Assembly: GCF_021917145.1 (NCBI RefSeq)
Contig: NC_061082.1
Span: 11,568,237-11,632,236, forward strand
From: Hypomesus transpacificus
Lineage: Eukaryota > Chordata > Actinopteri > Osmeriformes > Osmeridae
Length of the DNA: 64,000 nucleotides
Direction: 5' to 3'
The position numbers and the translations under genes are program-made. A model generated the notes under the pieces. The model saw only the letters and a program-made list of their open reading frames with translations, had not been told where the DNA came from and searched no databases. This document shows, one piece after another, positions 34,279 to 44,821 of the stretch. Each line of letters opens with the position of its first letter. The first letter of the stretch is position 1.

Positions 34279-37200
34279 CTAGTTTCCACCTAACTTAATG
34301 ATAATGCCTCTATGAACTATTATGGTACGTGGTTGCTCACTGGCTTTTCCAGGCTCATCATAAGTAAGTCTTAATACTGGTTTTATTTGTCTTTTGTCAG
34401 TTAGTCTGGGTCTAAGTACTCTATTGATCTTTGTTTTAGAGCTCAGCCTAACTTTTGGTGCCATGGGAGTTTTTCTTCTAGCATCCATGTCTGTTTCAGA
34501 ACCATAAGGGTCCGACTCTGTCATCGCACAACCTCGGTCTTCTCTGTCAGATTCTAGCTCTTCAGCAGACTGTACAGGACTTAGTTCTATAGCGTCTCCA
34601 TTCTCTGACCTCACCGAGACTCTGTTAGACACTTCTCTTTCTTTTAGTAAGTGTTCCACATACTCCCGGAATGGTCTACGGGGGTGGTCACACTCCTCAT
34701 CAGATGATTAATCTGTCATCTCTGGTACTTCTCTTTGTCTTACTATCTGTTGTCTTTGTCTGGTCGAACGTGTTCTTGGTCTCCCAGGGGTTTCTTCGTT
34801 TTCTCGATCTGCTGGGATCCTCACAGTTTGTCCAATAGGTAAGATGTGATCGCGATGGAGGGTCCTTACTCTGCTTGTGCCTCCTTCGGGTCTTATTCGG
34901 AATACCGGTAAATTCGGCAGCTTTTCTACAACTACATGGGGTATGGAACTCCATCGACTTTCACGCTTGCGTTTCCCTTTGAGCCCTAGATTCTTCAGAA
35001 GAACACGGTCACCTTCCTGTATGTTCTGAAAACTGACCTTCTGATCATAAGTTCTCTTGTTCCGCAAGTGAGTCTTGTCTGCAGTTTGACTAGGAAGTTG
35101 ATAGGCTTTTTGCAAGTCACGCTTCAGGCTTTCCACATACTGGAAATGTTTTTCTCCTCAGTTCCATCTTTGGAGTTCTTGAAGCACAAGTCTACAGGTA
35201 GTCTTGCTTCCCTACCAAACATTAAATAATAAGGGGAGTATCCCGTCGCATCACTTTTAGTGCTGTTATACGCATGCACTAATGAGGCTACTTGCTGACT
35301 CCAGGATCTCTTCTTTTCTTGGCCCAAAGTAGCCAGCATTGAGAGCAGAGTTCGGTTAAAACGTTCTGGCTGGGGATCCCCTTGGGGATGATACAGAGTC
35401 ATTTGTGATTTTCGTATTCCCAAGGTCGTCAGAAACTCTTGTGTCAGTCTGGACTCAAAGTCTCTTCCCTGATCAGAATGAATCCTAGCAGGTAAGCCAT
35501 AGTGAACAAAATATTTTTCCACAAGGATCTTTGCTACCGTTAGGGCTTTCTGGTTCTTTGCAGGGAAGGCCTGAACATATCTGGTATAGTGGTCGGTAAC
35601 GATTAACACATTACTAATGCCTTTGGAATCGGGTTCTATTGACAGGAAGTCAATACATACGAGATCCATTGGCCCCTTGCTTGTGATGTGGTGTAAGGGA
35701 GCAGCTTTCTTGGCAGGTGTTTTACGAGTAATGCACAGTCCACAGTTCCGCACATATTGCTCTGCCTCATGAGCCATCTTGGGCCAGTAGAATCTTGCTC
35801 TTAGGAGTTCGGTGACCCTTTCAACCCCTAAGTGGCCCATGTCATAATGAAGAGAGTGCAACACCAATTCTCTGAACTCAGAAGGCAGCACAAGCTGTAG
35901 TGTCTCCTCTGCATCTTTCTTGCTTGCTCTGAACAGCAGTCCATCTCTCATCAGAAGTTTGCTAACTTCCCTCCTTATCAGCCGTATTTCTAGATTTAAG
36001 TCTTTATTTTTAGGCCAGACTCCCCGTTTCATAGCCTCAATCACTGGTCTAATGACGACATCCATTTTCTGAACAGCCATCAAGTCAGCTTTTGACAGTT
36101 GCTCCAGCATGCTCAGGTGTAACTGAGACAGAAAGGCATACACCTCAGGGATACAGGCTGGCGAAGCTCCTAACTGTTCCACATTTCTGGGGGACATCTT
36201 TGTGGATTCATCCACTTGTACCTGCCGACATATGGACTTCACCACATTCTGAGACATGAGATCCCACTCGTCACCGTTTTCAGGTAAGTTGCAAGACAGC
36301 AAGTCAGCATCTATGTTTGTTTTACCAGGCCTATACTTTACGTCAAAATCATAGGTGGCCAGGGCTGCAAGCCAATGATGACCTGTCACATTGAGCTTGG
36401 CCGTGGTGAGTACGTACGTCAAAGGGTTATTGTCGGTGCATGCGGTGAACTTGGCCCCGTAGAGGTAGTCATGAAATTTATCAACTACGGCCCATTTCAA
36501 CGCCAGAAACTCTAATTGGTGTACAGGGTATCACTGTTCTGGAGAGCTCAACTTTCTGCTGGCGAATGCCACAGGTCTCAACCCTTCCGGATGTTCCTGA
36601 TAGAGTACGGCACCAAGCCCTTTGAAACTTGCATCTGTGTGTAAAACGTATGGCTTATTGGCATCAGCAAATGCCAGCACAGGTGCGTTGATCAAACACT
36701 GAATGATACGATTGAACGCGTCCGTGCAGGATGGATCCCATCGGTCATTGAATGGTTCTGAATCTTTAAAGTAAGTTTTGGTCTTCTCTGGGACAGGCTT
36801 TCTTCCATGCTGGGTGGGTGCATAGCCCTTTGACAGTTCTGTGAGGGGCCTCACTATCGCAGAGTAATTTGCTATGAAGCGTCGATAATACCCACAGAAA
36901 CCTAGAAAAGACCGCAGCGACTTGAGGTCCGTGGGCTTAGGCCACCTAGACACTGCTTCCAGTTTTTCAGGGTCAGTAGCAATGCCCTCCGCCGAAACTA
37001 TGTGACCTACATACTTGACCCTGGGTTGGCAAAATTGACACTTGTCAATGGAGAGTTTTAACCCTTTAAGTCTATCTAGCACTCGCAGGAGGCGCTCTTC
37101 ATGTTCTTCCAATGAACGTCCAAAGACTATGAGGTTGTCCAAATAAACTAACACCTGAAGGAGATTCATATCACCGACCGCTTTCTCCATAAGTCTCTGG

Positions 37201-37550
37201 AAGGTTGCAGGCGCTCCCGTTATGCCTTGGGGCATTCTTGAAAATTCAAAGAATCCAAGGGGACAAATGAAGGCTGTTTATGTGTATATGTTTACACATC
37301 ATCTATGCGAGGAGTTGTGTACTGGTCTGGAACCGTACGGCTATTAAGGGTCCTATAGTCAATGGACATTCTGATACTCCCGTTTTTCTTTCTGGCTATC
37401 ACAATGGGTGAGGCATACTGGCTATGTGACTCTTTGATAATACCAGCCTTTGACAGCTCCTGCAAGTGTTTACGAACATCGCCAATATCTGCTGGAGCTA
37501 GGCACCTTGATCGCTCTCTGAATGGCTTTGGGTCTGTCATCCTGATGTGA
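34279..37550 (-). mobile_element. Gypsy pol region (RT, RNase H, integrase)
   Basis: The pol part of the fossil Gypsy element. Recognisable pieces in coding order are an RT start (SQYASPIVIARKKNG), RT core (MPQGITGAPATFQRLME), RNase H (HTDASFKGLGAVLYQ), the integrase zinc-binding part and integrase core (IHSDQGRDFESRLTQEF), and a basic C-terminal tail. The order RT-RNase H-integrase is that of Ty3/Gypsy. It is broken. Confidence 0.88.
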
Positions 37551-37745
37551 TGCTCGACATCCTTAGCCAGGCCAACGTCCCATTCATGTAATGAGAATGC
37601 GCTTGCTCGCTCACATAATTTTTTACGAAGTCGCTCTTTTCATTGATGGGGAAAGGGCGAATCGCCAAACTGGATCAGTTGAGGATCTAACTCTGTTGGA
37701 AGAGTCATTGTCTCTGCTTCAAGCTTCCGAGTAGGAACGACTGGA

Positions 37746-40040
37746 TCAGCGTGACACAGCTGGCCTAAGACAGACTGTGTCTTTCAGGGACTCATTCTGG
37801 AGAAGCACAGTAAAGTGGTCCTTGTCAACTGATGTACTTGGCACGACCATAGGCTGCAGCAATATTCCAGATGGTAATGGGACGGAAGGTGAGGCCTCAA
37901 CCATCAACATGTTTTTATCCTGAGACTTTGTCCACTCGACTTCACAAATGGTGCAGCATCCACTCCCAGAGGGTAAGGTAAGTGAACCAGGGCCCATCCA
38001 CATCACACATCCCACTTCATCCTCTTCACTCTCAGTGGTAGGTTGTTCCGTGTGTACAATGGATTTCTTTGCTTCTATGCCAAGAGTCTGGGCAATGTTG
38101 CCAATGCCTGTTGTGTCTTTGCAGAGTCTGGACAGTCTCTGGAACAGGTTTGCATTTGTGCCTAGGATCACAGGGGTCTGCTCAGGGCTTTGAGGACTTG
38201 GGCAAATCAAAGCCAAGACGGAAAGCGTCTCCTTTGTGCCTGTGACCTTCTCTGGAAACTCCATCTCCACTACGACATATCCCAGGTAGGGGTAACTAGT
38301 GTTGCTTAACCCCCAAACCTGACACTGGCTGGATGGAGACATCAGGTAAGTGGCTCTTATACCAGGTCTCAAAGATAATTGTGACTTGTGAGCCACTATC
38401 CAGGAGTGCATCACTCTGTTGGCCATTTATCTTCACAGGAACGATCGAAGAGGGGCCAATCAGTCCCGGAGGAATGTCTTTTTTCTGGGTCATCACCTCA
38501 CTTTTTTTAGATGAGCACACTGTGGGATGACTCTCTTCTGCTTGAGAGGAAGATTCACTCTGTTTAGCTTTCTTTAGCGAGTGGATCAACTTCTGTATCA
38601 CTTTGGCCTGATTCTCTGCATTTTGGCATTTAGCAGAGTAATGGCCGTTTTCTCCACAGCGATAACAAAAGATCCCCTCACCTTTGTTAGACAGTTGCTT
38701 TCTATTATCACTATGGGCTTGTCTTGAAGGTTCTACTCTAAGAACTGTAGCAGGGTATTCTGAGGCTTTGGGGTTATGACCTGCCATTTGCTTTTGGAGA
38801 TTCTTCACTTGTTTTCCTAAGGCAGCTACTTCATTATCCCCTGAGGTAGGCCCTTTTGTGAGAGGTACGTGGTTATCTGCCACAACTTGGCTTTGCAAGG
38901 GTCTCATGGAAGTGAACATTGACTTGAGTTCTTGAATCTCTGATCGTAAACTGTCAATATCCTCCTGTCTATTTTCCCTATCTGACTGTGTATGAACGCG
39001 CAGGACGGACGTGTTCAACTTCATCCTTGAAGATTCATACTCCTTTTCATTTCGTATCTCTCTCAGCAATTCCAAAAATGAGGAGGGGATTTCCTTCCGT
39101 TCCCTGAGTTTGAGCTGAACCAGCATCATATCAGAGTGAACAGCACCTCTCAGCAGCTGCGCCACTCGAGCACAATTGGCACAGTCTGCAGGTAGACCTC
39201 CACGATCAACCACCTTTGTCAACGACAACTCTAATCTTCTAAGAAACAACTTCAGACAACTTCTCCTTTGGCTGCTGCTGTAGCAACCTAAAGGCAAAAT
39301 AGAGGTCTTCACCTGTCTCAGCAGACCCAAAAGCACTCTCAATGGCTTCTAAGCAATGAGCTTGACTAATCCCTGAATCAGCAGTCCGCACAGCCTTTAC
39401 AATAGCTAACGCAGGACCCTTCAGACTTTCCATGATACGCCGTTGTTTTTTCCTTAGCGGAACAATCGCTCTCCTCGAGCATCAGACGCGCATGCTCTAA
39501 CCAATGCTCTAAAGATTCTTCCCCAACAGGGGTCGGTAAAGTACCAGAGAATACTCTCAAACGACGGTAACTGCTGTTCTCCCCCGATGGTGTCTCCATC
39601 TTGGCCAACAAATCACCTACAGCACGAATAATGGACTCAGCCGAGCCGCCCGCTGGTGGATCTTCCAACAAACTCTTCAATGGGTTTGGAGAAACACTAC
39701 CGCCAGAACCAGAAATTTCAGAAGCGATAACTATCCTCCACTTCTCTGTTTGGTCAGCCGACACCAAAACAGAAGGAACTCTATCAGGGTCCACCCTCTA
39801 TTTGCTCTCACAGAGCACTGTAAGGCGATTAAGCTTTAAACTGAGTGTCCGTCCTACCACTCGCACTCGGCCTAAGGCTTTGATGGTTCCCATGGCTTCT
39901 TCAATCACTGCATTCTCCACTTCTTCTGGGATCAGCACCATTAAACTATGGTGTTCATCCAATTCTTCTCTTCTGCACCAGTCTTTGAGCTCTTTAACTA
40001 ATCCTACTGTGCTACTCTGAGACTGAGACTAATGTTAACT
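37746..40040 (-). mobile_element. Gypsy gag and protease region
   Basis: The gag part resembles the PNMA-like Gag of vertebrate Gypsy relatives (LRVFSGTLPTPVGEESLEHW and an N-terminal LKDWC.....LMVLIPEE-type stretch). It has a CCHC zinc knuckle (CYRCGENGHYSAKC) and an aspartic protease signature (LLDSGSQVTII). It is a fossil and broken. Confidence 0.82.
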
Positions 40041-40101
40041 GCTAAAGCTTATATTAATTTATAATTACTAACTTCTTATTGACCTTAATGAACTAATTAT
40101 C

Positions 40102-40119
40102 ATCCCGGACGAGCCCCCA
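40102..40119 (-). other. Primer-binding site of the Gypsy element (tRNA-Pro type)
   Basis: On the minus strand this reads TGGGGGCTCGTCCGGGAT, which is complementary to the 3' end of tRNA-Pro. It lies 5 bp inside the right LTR, where a primer-binding site is expected, and fixes the LTR boundary and the element's orientation. Confidence 0.85.
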
Positions 40120-40562
40120 TTTTATGTAGCGCCCCTTAGCTTTTCGTATACTATTTTGGAGTGCGCTCCCCGAATTCTTCTTTTAGTGAGAGATATCTCT
40201 CTCTCTTAAATTAATTAATTAATGCCCAGTATTCAGCTTTATAGATTATTTTTTAACTTAGACTTATTACTATTTTCCCAACAAGAAGATACACACATTA
40301 ACAGAAATGAAATACACACTTGTAGGTTTTCCAGTAAATACACGTTTAGAGTACTTTTAGTAATAACAAAACACATTGACCATACATTACATGCAAAATA
40401 CACAACTCACATTCACACACACACAGGCACATTCAGAATGATCCCCAACTAAAACCCATTGCAGGCCTGATACGATGCTCGGGTGCCGTGAGACCTAAAA
40501 CCAATGGTCACTTCACTCTATTGAGCCAAACAAAAATATGGTACCATTTGTAGTGTTGTGTG

Positions 40563-43500
40563 TAGGGATGCACCGAATATTCGGCCACCGAAAATATTCG
40601 GCCGAAAATGTCCAAAAACATAATTTTCGGTTTCGGCCGAAGGAGTAAAAACGCCGAAAAAATTACACCGAACCTTTCTAGTTTTTATTTTTTTTAAAGC
40701 AACCAGTGTGGAATGAGCCTGGTGCACTTCTAAAAAAGACGGATTAAAAAAGAGCCGCAGGTAAGTTTGTTAACAACTAACTGACAATAAAGGGAGATGA
40801 AAAAGGGTCCGCATGCACTTGTAAACAACTAAATGACAATAAACGGAGATGAAAAAAGAGCCGAGCGCACCTGTTAACAACAAAATACCAAGTAGAGAGA
40901 AAACAATCTGCGCACACTTCATGCAGCAAACATGTCAGCAGTGTGGAAGCATTTTAGTGTCGGAAAACGGAGAAAATAAGGCCGTTTGCAGACAGTGTTC
41001 TGCTGAACTTTCTAGAGGGGGAACATCTGCGAAGACCTTCACCACATCAGGCTTAATTCATCACCTTAAATCCAAACACCCCAGACAACATGAGGAGTAC
41101 GAGAGAGACACCACCGCGGCAGCAACTAAAAGGAAAGTAGGCCTACCCAGCTCACACACTCCATCTGTGGCTGACGTTTTTGAAAAGGCAAAAAAGTTTG
41201 GCAGTGACAGTGCTAAAGCTAAGGGCATTACAACTAAAGTAATGGAATTCATTGCCTTGGATGACCAACCCTTCTCAGTTGTAGAGGACGTAGGGTTCCG
41301 TAGGCTAATGGGACATATTGAGCCCCGTTACACTGTCCCAAGTAGACGGCATTTCTCGGATGTATGCTTACCCGAAATGTATAACGTTGTGTCAACCCAC
41401 GTCCACGAGCTCTTGGCTACAGATATTGCAGCCTTTAGCTTCACTACAGATATATGGAGCTCGGATGTCAGTCCCACCAGCATGCTGAGTTTAACGGCAC
41501 AGTGGATAGACACTGAGTTCAACCTACAAAAGGTTGTTCTTCACTCGCAAGAGTTCAGAGGCTCCCATACAGCCGCAGCCATCTCAGATGCATTTGCCAA
41601 AATGTTTGACACTTGGCGTATCGACCCATCCAAAGTGCATGCGATAGTGAGTGACCAATGCAAGAAATATGACCAAAGCCATGGAAGACAGCAACCTTAA
41701 AGGCATAAGGTGCATGGCCCACACGCTTCAACTGGCCGTCAACGAGGGAGTGTTGAGTCAGCGCAGTATAGCGGATGTAATTGCGACCGGCAGGAAAATT
41801 GTGGGCCATTTCAAGCATTCTCCGCTTGCCTATGGGCGCCTACAAGCAATCCAAGAGCAATTGGGAATGCCACCGAAACGTCTCCAACAAGATGTGAGCA
41901 CAAGGTGGAACAGTACGTATTACATGCTGGAAAGCCTTTTTGCACAAAAGCGAGTCCTGGCTTCATACACTGCCGATACACATGATCTCCCCGCGACATT
42001 CAGCGCATACCAGTGGGTTTTAATAGAGAACATTCTCTCTCTCCTTGCCTCCTTTGAGCAGATAACGAAGGAGATAAGCTCATCGGGTGCATCTGTGGCA
42101 GACGTTATCCCCTTACTAGCAGCATTAAAGCGTCTTTTAGGCAAAGAGGCTGAAACAGACCACGGAGTGAGAACAACAAAAAGTGCGCTCTTAGATGCTG
42201 TGAACACTCGTTTTAGCAAGGCAGATTCCGAACCGCTGTACTGCATCACGACAGTACTTGTTCCAAGATATAAGGATCATTACTTGGATGTGGGGAAAAA
42301 GCAGCGCACAAGGGACATGATACAGGCTGAGTTGGATTTGCAAAAGCCGCTGTGTGATGTAGACGGTGGCATGACGCACAGCGCAGCAGAACGGGGAGAT
42401 GGCGTGGAGAAAAAAAGGGCACGCACTACAGATGATGAGCTGCGCAAACCCTTACTGTCTGACATGTTCGAAGAGATTCTCCAAGAGAGCAATCCAAATA
42501 CCAGTCAGAAGACAAGCTCAACAGCTCAACAACTGGATGCTTTTCTATCAGAAGTCCCCATCCCCAGGAGCAATAACCCTCTCGGATATTGGAGGGCCAA
42601 TCAAGGCCGCTTTCCCCACTTGGCACAGACGGCACGCAGGTTAGCTATTTAGGAAATTGAATTAAATATGTTATTCATAAAGTTCTTATTATGCTATATA
42701 TTTTGAACTATTATACTTTAGTGTGGAAAAATAGAAGGCATATAGCCTACCGGCATTCAAAAATTTAATTATTTCTTAGGCAGAAAAGAAACACATGCCG
42801 TCATCAATTAAAAAACTACAAAAAACTGATAGCCTACAATGTCGATGCTATGAGATAACTGTTTCGATTCTCCGTTCCCATCCTAGATACTTATCTGCTC
42901 CATGCACAAGCACCGATAGCGAGAGACTGTTTAGCGCTGCTTCTCACGTCATCGATGAGAAGAGGAACAGACTTTCATGTGACAAAGCAGAGAAGCTCCT
43001 TTTAATCAAGAAGAACCTGCCACTTTTCCTGAAATAGACTTATTTTAGTTTATTAAAGTTGCCTGTTATTTAAATACACTGTCAGAAATAGGGCACTGCC
43101 CCATTTGTGTTCAGCCCCCTCGGCCCCCACTTTTTTTTTTTTTTCAAGCAGTTGTTAATGCACTTTTTTTGTTGTGAGCATACAGAGTAAATGCAGTTAA
43201 TTTCTTGTTTAAGGCCGATGTTAGGGGGGCTCAAAGATGGCCAAATAAAAAGTATTTTGTTTTACTAATTTATTTAAGGGTAAATTGTTCTTAAATTAGG
43301 TCTTCTGGAATGTTAGAAAACGTTCAGTATTAAATAGATCGTTTGTATCAAATATGTAATTGATTTTGTTTTATTGAAAAGCAAGACAAAAAAGTTTATA
43401 AAGGACATTTAATTGTTTTATTCATGCAATGGTGAAAGATTAAAGCAAAATGAATGAAAAACAGCAAAAGCCACATTCGGTATTCGGTTTCGGCTTTCGG

Positions 43501-43563
43501 CCAACTGTTTCAGTATATTCGGTTTCGGTTTCGGCCAATAATTTTCATTTCGGTGCATCCCTA
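40563..43563 (+). mobile_element. hAT DNA transposon, nearly complete, inside the Gypsy LTR
   Basis: A 3001-bp element with perfect 15-bp inverted ends (tagggatgcaccgaa) and a perfect 8-bp target duplication gttgtgtg (40555-40562 and 43564-43571). Sub-terminal sequence is packed with ttcggtttcggcc repeats on both sides, typical of hAT transposase binding sites. It encodes a two-exon transposase with one frameshift. The intact termini and target duplication point to a young insertion, later than the Gypsy element it splits. Confidence 0.95.
40849..43037 (+). pseudogene. hAT transposase with BED finger; single frameshift
   Basis: Exon 1 (40849-42639) starts with a BED-type zinc finger (CQQCGSIL, CRQCSAEL, HHLKSKHP). 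It continues through the catalytic core (FTTDIWSSDVSPTSM, HAIVSD, CMAHTLQLAVN, DVSTRWNSTYYML) and stops at a GT donor at 42640. Exon 2 (42887-43037) follows a tcctag acceptor and gives RYLSAPCTSTDSERLFSAAS, the hATC dimerisation domain; the junction keeps the frame. One extra base near 41656 (gacCaatgc) shifts the frame, the only lesion I found. The BED start may lie a little downstream of 40849. Confidence 0.88.
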
Positions 43564-44334
43564 GTTGTGTGTCTCAGTTTATCAGTGATACCTCACTCAG
43601 ACCGCAGGACAACGAGGAACGGCAGTTGCTCGACGATTAGCAAGCGTTGGTGTCCGCGTTCTTCATCCAACGTGGCCAGAGGAACCGTGAGCATCCACGT
43701 AGCTCACGGCGCCATCTGGTTTTCTTATGTTTACACAAACTACAGTGCAAATTGTCCCCGCGCTGGCAACAACCCACACCCGACTTGCCGCGTTCAGCCG
43801 TGTTGGCCCGAACAGCTAGCTAATTCACTGGGTTAGTGAATAAACAGCCAGTGCTAGCTAGCTAGTTTACACACAGTAAGTTAGGCTAGCTGGAGCACTC
43901 TTTTTTGCTTCGTGTCCGTAGAATTAATGTCTGTCTTCACTATCTCGCCGATAATAAAACAACAAACACTAATATTTTTCACGTTTTCTTCTCTTTCACT
44001 CACACAGGACTACCACAACTCTTTTGCCATTCTCCTTCTCGCTTCCCCTTCCTCCTTCTCTCACACTCTCCACCAATCCACAAACAGCAGACACGACCTC
44101 GTCACTCCAAACTCTTCACAATAAAGTATGTACCGTCCTAAATTATTAAATGTGCCATATAGTTTCTTACACAATAACCTTTTTAACTGTTAAACATATC
44201 TTTTGAAATATAACATTTTAAACATATTTAACATTATAAATCGTACCATTTCAAATAAAGTAAACAAATGGAAATACAGTGATTATGAAACTATCCCAAA
44301 ATCCCACAGGGCTACATGATTATATAGCAAGGTA

Positions 44335-44745
44335 AATGAGTTGTGGTTATTTTACCACAGTGCAGAGACCTTTAATTCATGAATGTCTTTATGTTATTAG
44401 ACAGTATGTTTTTTTATCCAACCAATTGAATATCTCGGTGGTGATGTCTTCTCACCAACCACACAAGTTCCGTTCACTCATAGGCCTTGAATTCCCAGGA
44501 CAACTGAGGTGTTGATGTGATTACAGACTATAAACAGACTGTACATAGGAGTGAAGAACAGTAGAGGGAACTACGCAGCATACGCCAACATCTGACTGAA
44601 CTTGGTAATATCTAGTAGGCAGTAGATATGTTCAGCATAGGCCTTCCTGAACTTCTAAAATAACTTGTTTGCTTGGGGTGGGTGGTATATAGTCTAACTG
44701 TGTCTGATGAAAAAAATACAATTTGCATGCCATTTATTAATCACA
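44335..44745 (+). promoter_or_regulatory. Promoter region of OR Z2
   Basis: Homologous to the blocks before Z1 and Z3. TATA-like tataaac at 44529, exon-like acataggagtgaagaac, donor GTAATA at 44605. Unlike Z1 and Z3, I see no pyrimidine-rich CAG acceptor just before the ATG, so splicing of this leader is doubtful. Confidence 0.45.
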
Positions 44746-44821
44746 ATGAACAATGACTCCATTATCCTTGTGTTCACCCTCTCTGGGTTGGAAGGATTAA
44801 TGGTCTATAGAAGCGCACTTT

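Larger units (their letters stand above)
34132..44316 (-). mobile_element. Ty3/Gypsy LTR retrotransposon, broken, nested hAT inside
   Basis: A minus-strand Gypsy-family element. Right to left it has an LTR (40125-44316, about 1.18 kb without the nested hAT), a primer-binding site, a gag region, protease, reverse transcriptase, RNase H, integrase and a polypurine tract next to the left end. Both ends share the same 22-bp LTR terminus (34132-34153 and 44295-44316), but only the right LTR is complete. The coding part is broken in several places (roughly half a dozen), so it is a fossil. Moderate age: the domains are still easily read. It lies between ORs Z1 and Z2. Confidence 0.9.
40125..44316 (-). 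repeat. Right (5') LTR of the Gypsy element, split by a hAT
   Basis: Bounded by TGTAGC and GCTACA (TG...CA with a short inverted repeat). About 1.18 kb of LTR is present when the hAT (40563-43563) and its target duplication are set aside. No other full copy is seen in the window, apart from weak similarity at 9.6-10.5 kb. Confidence 0.8.
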
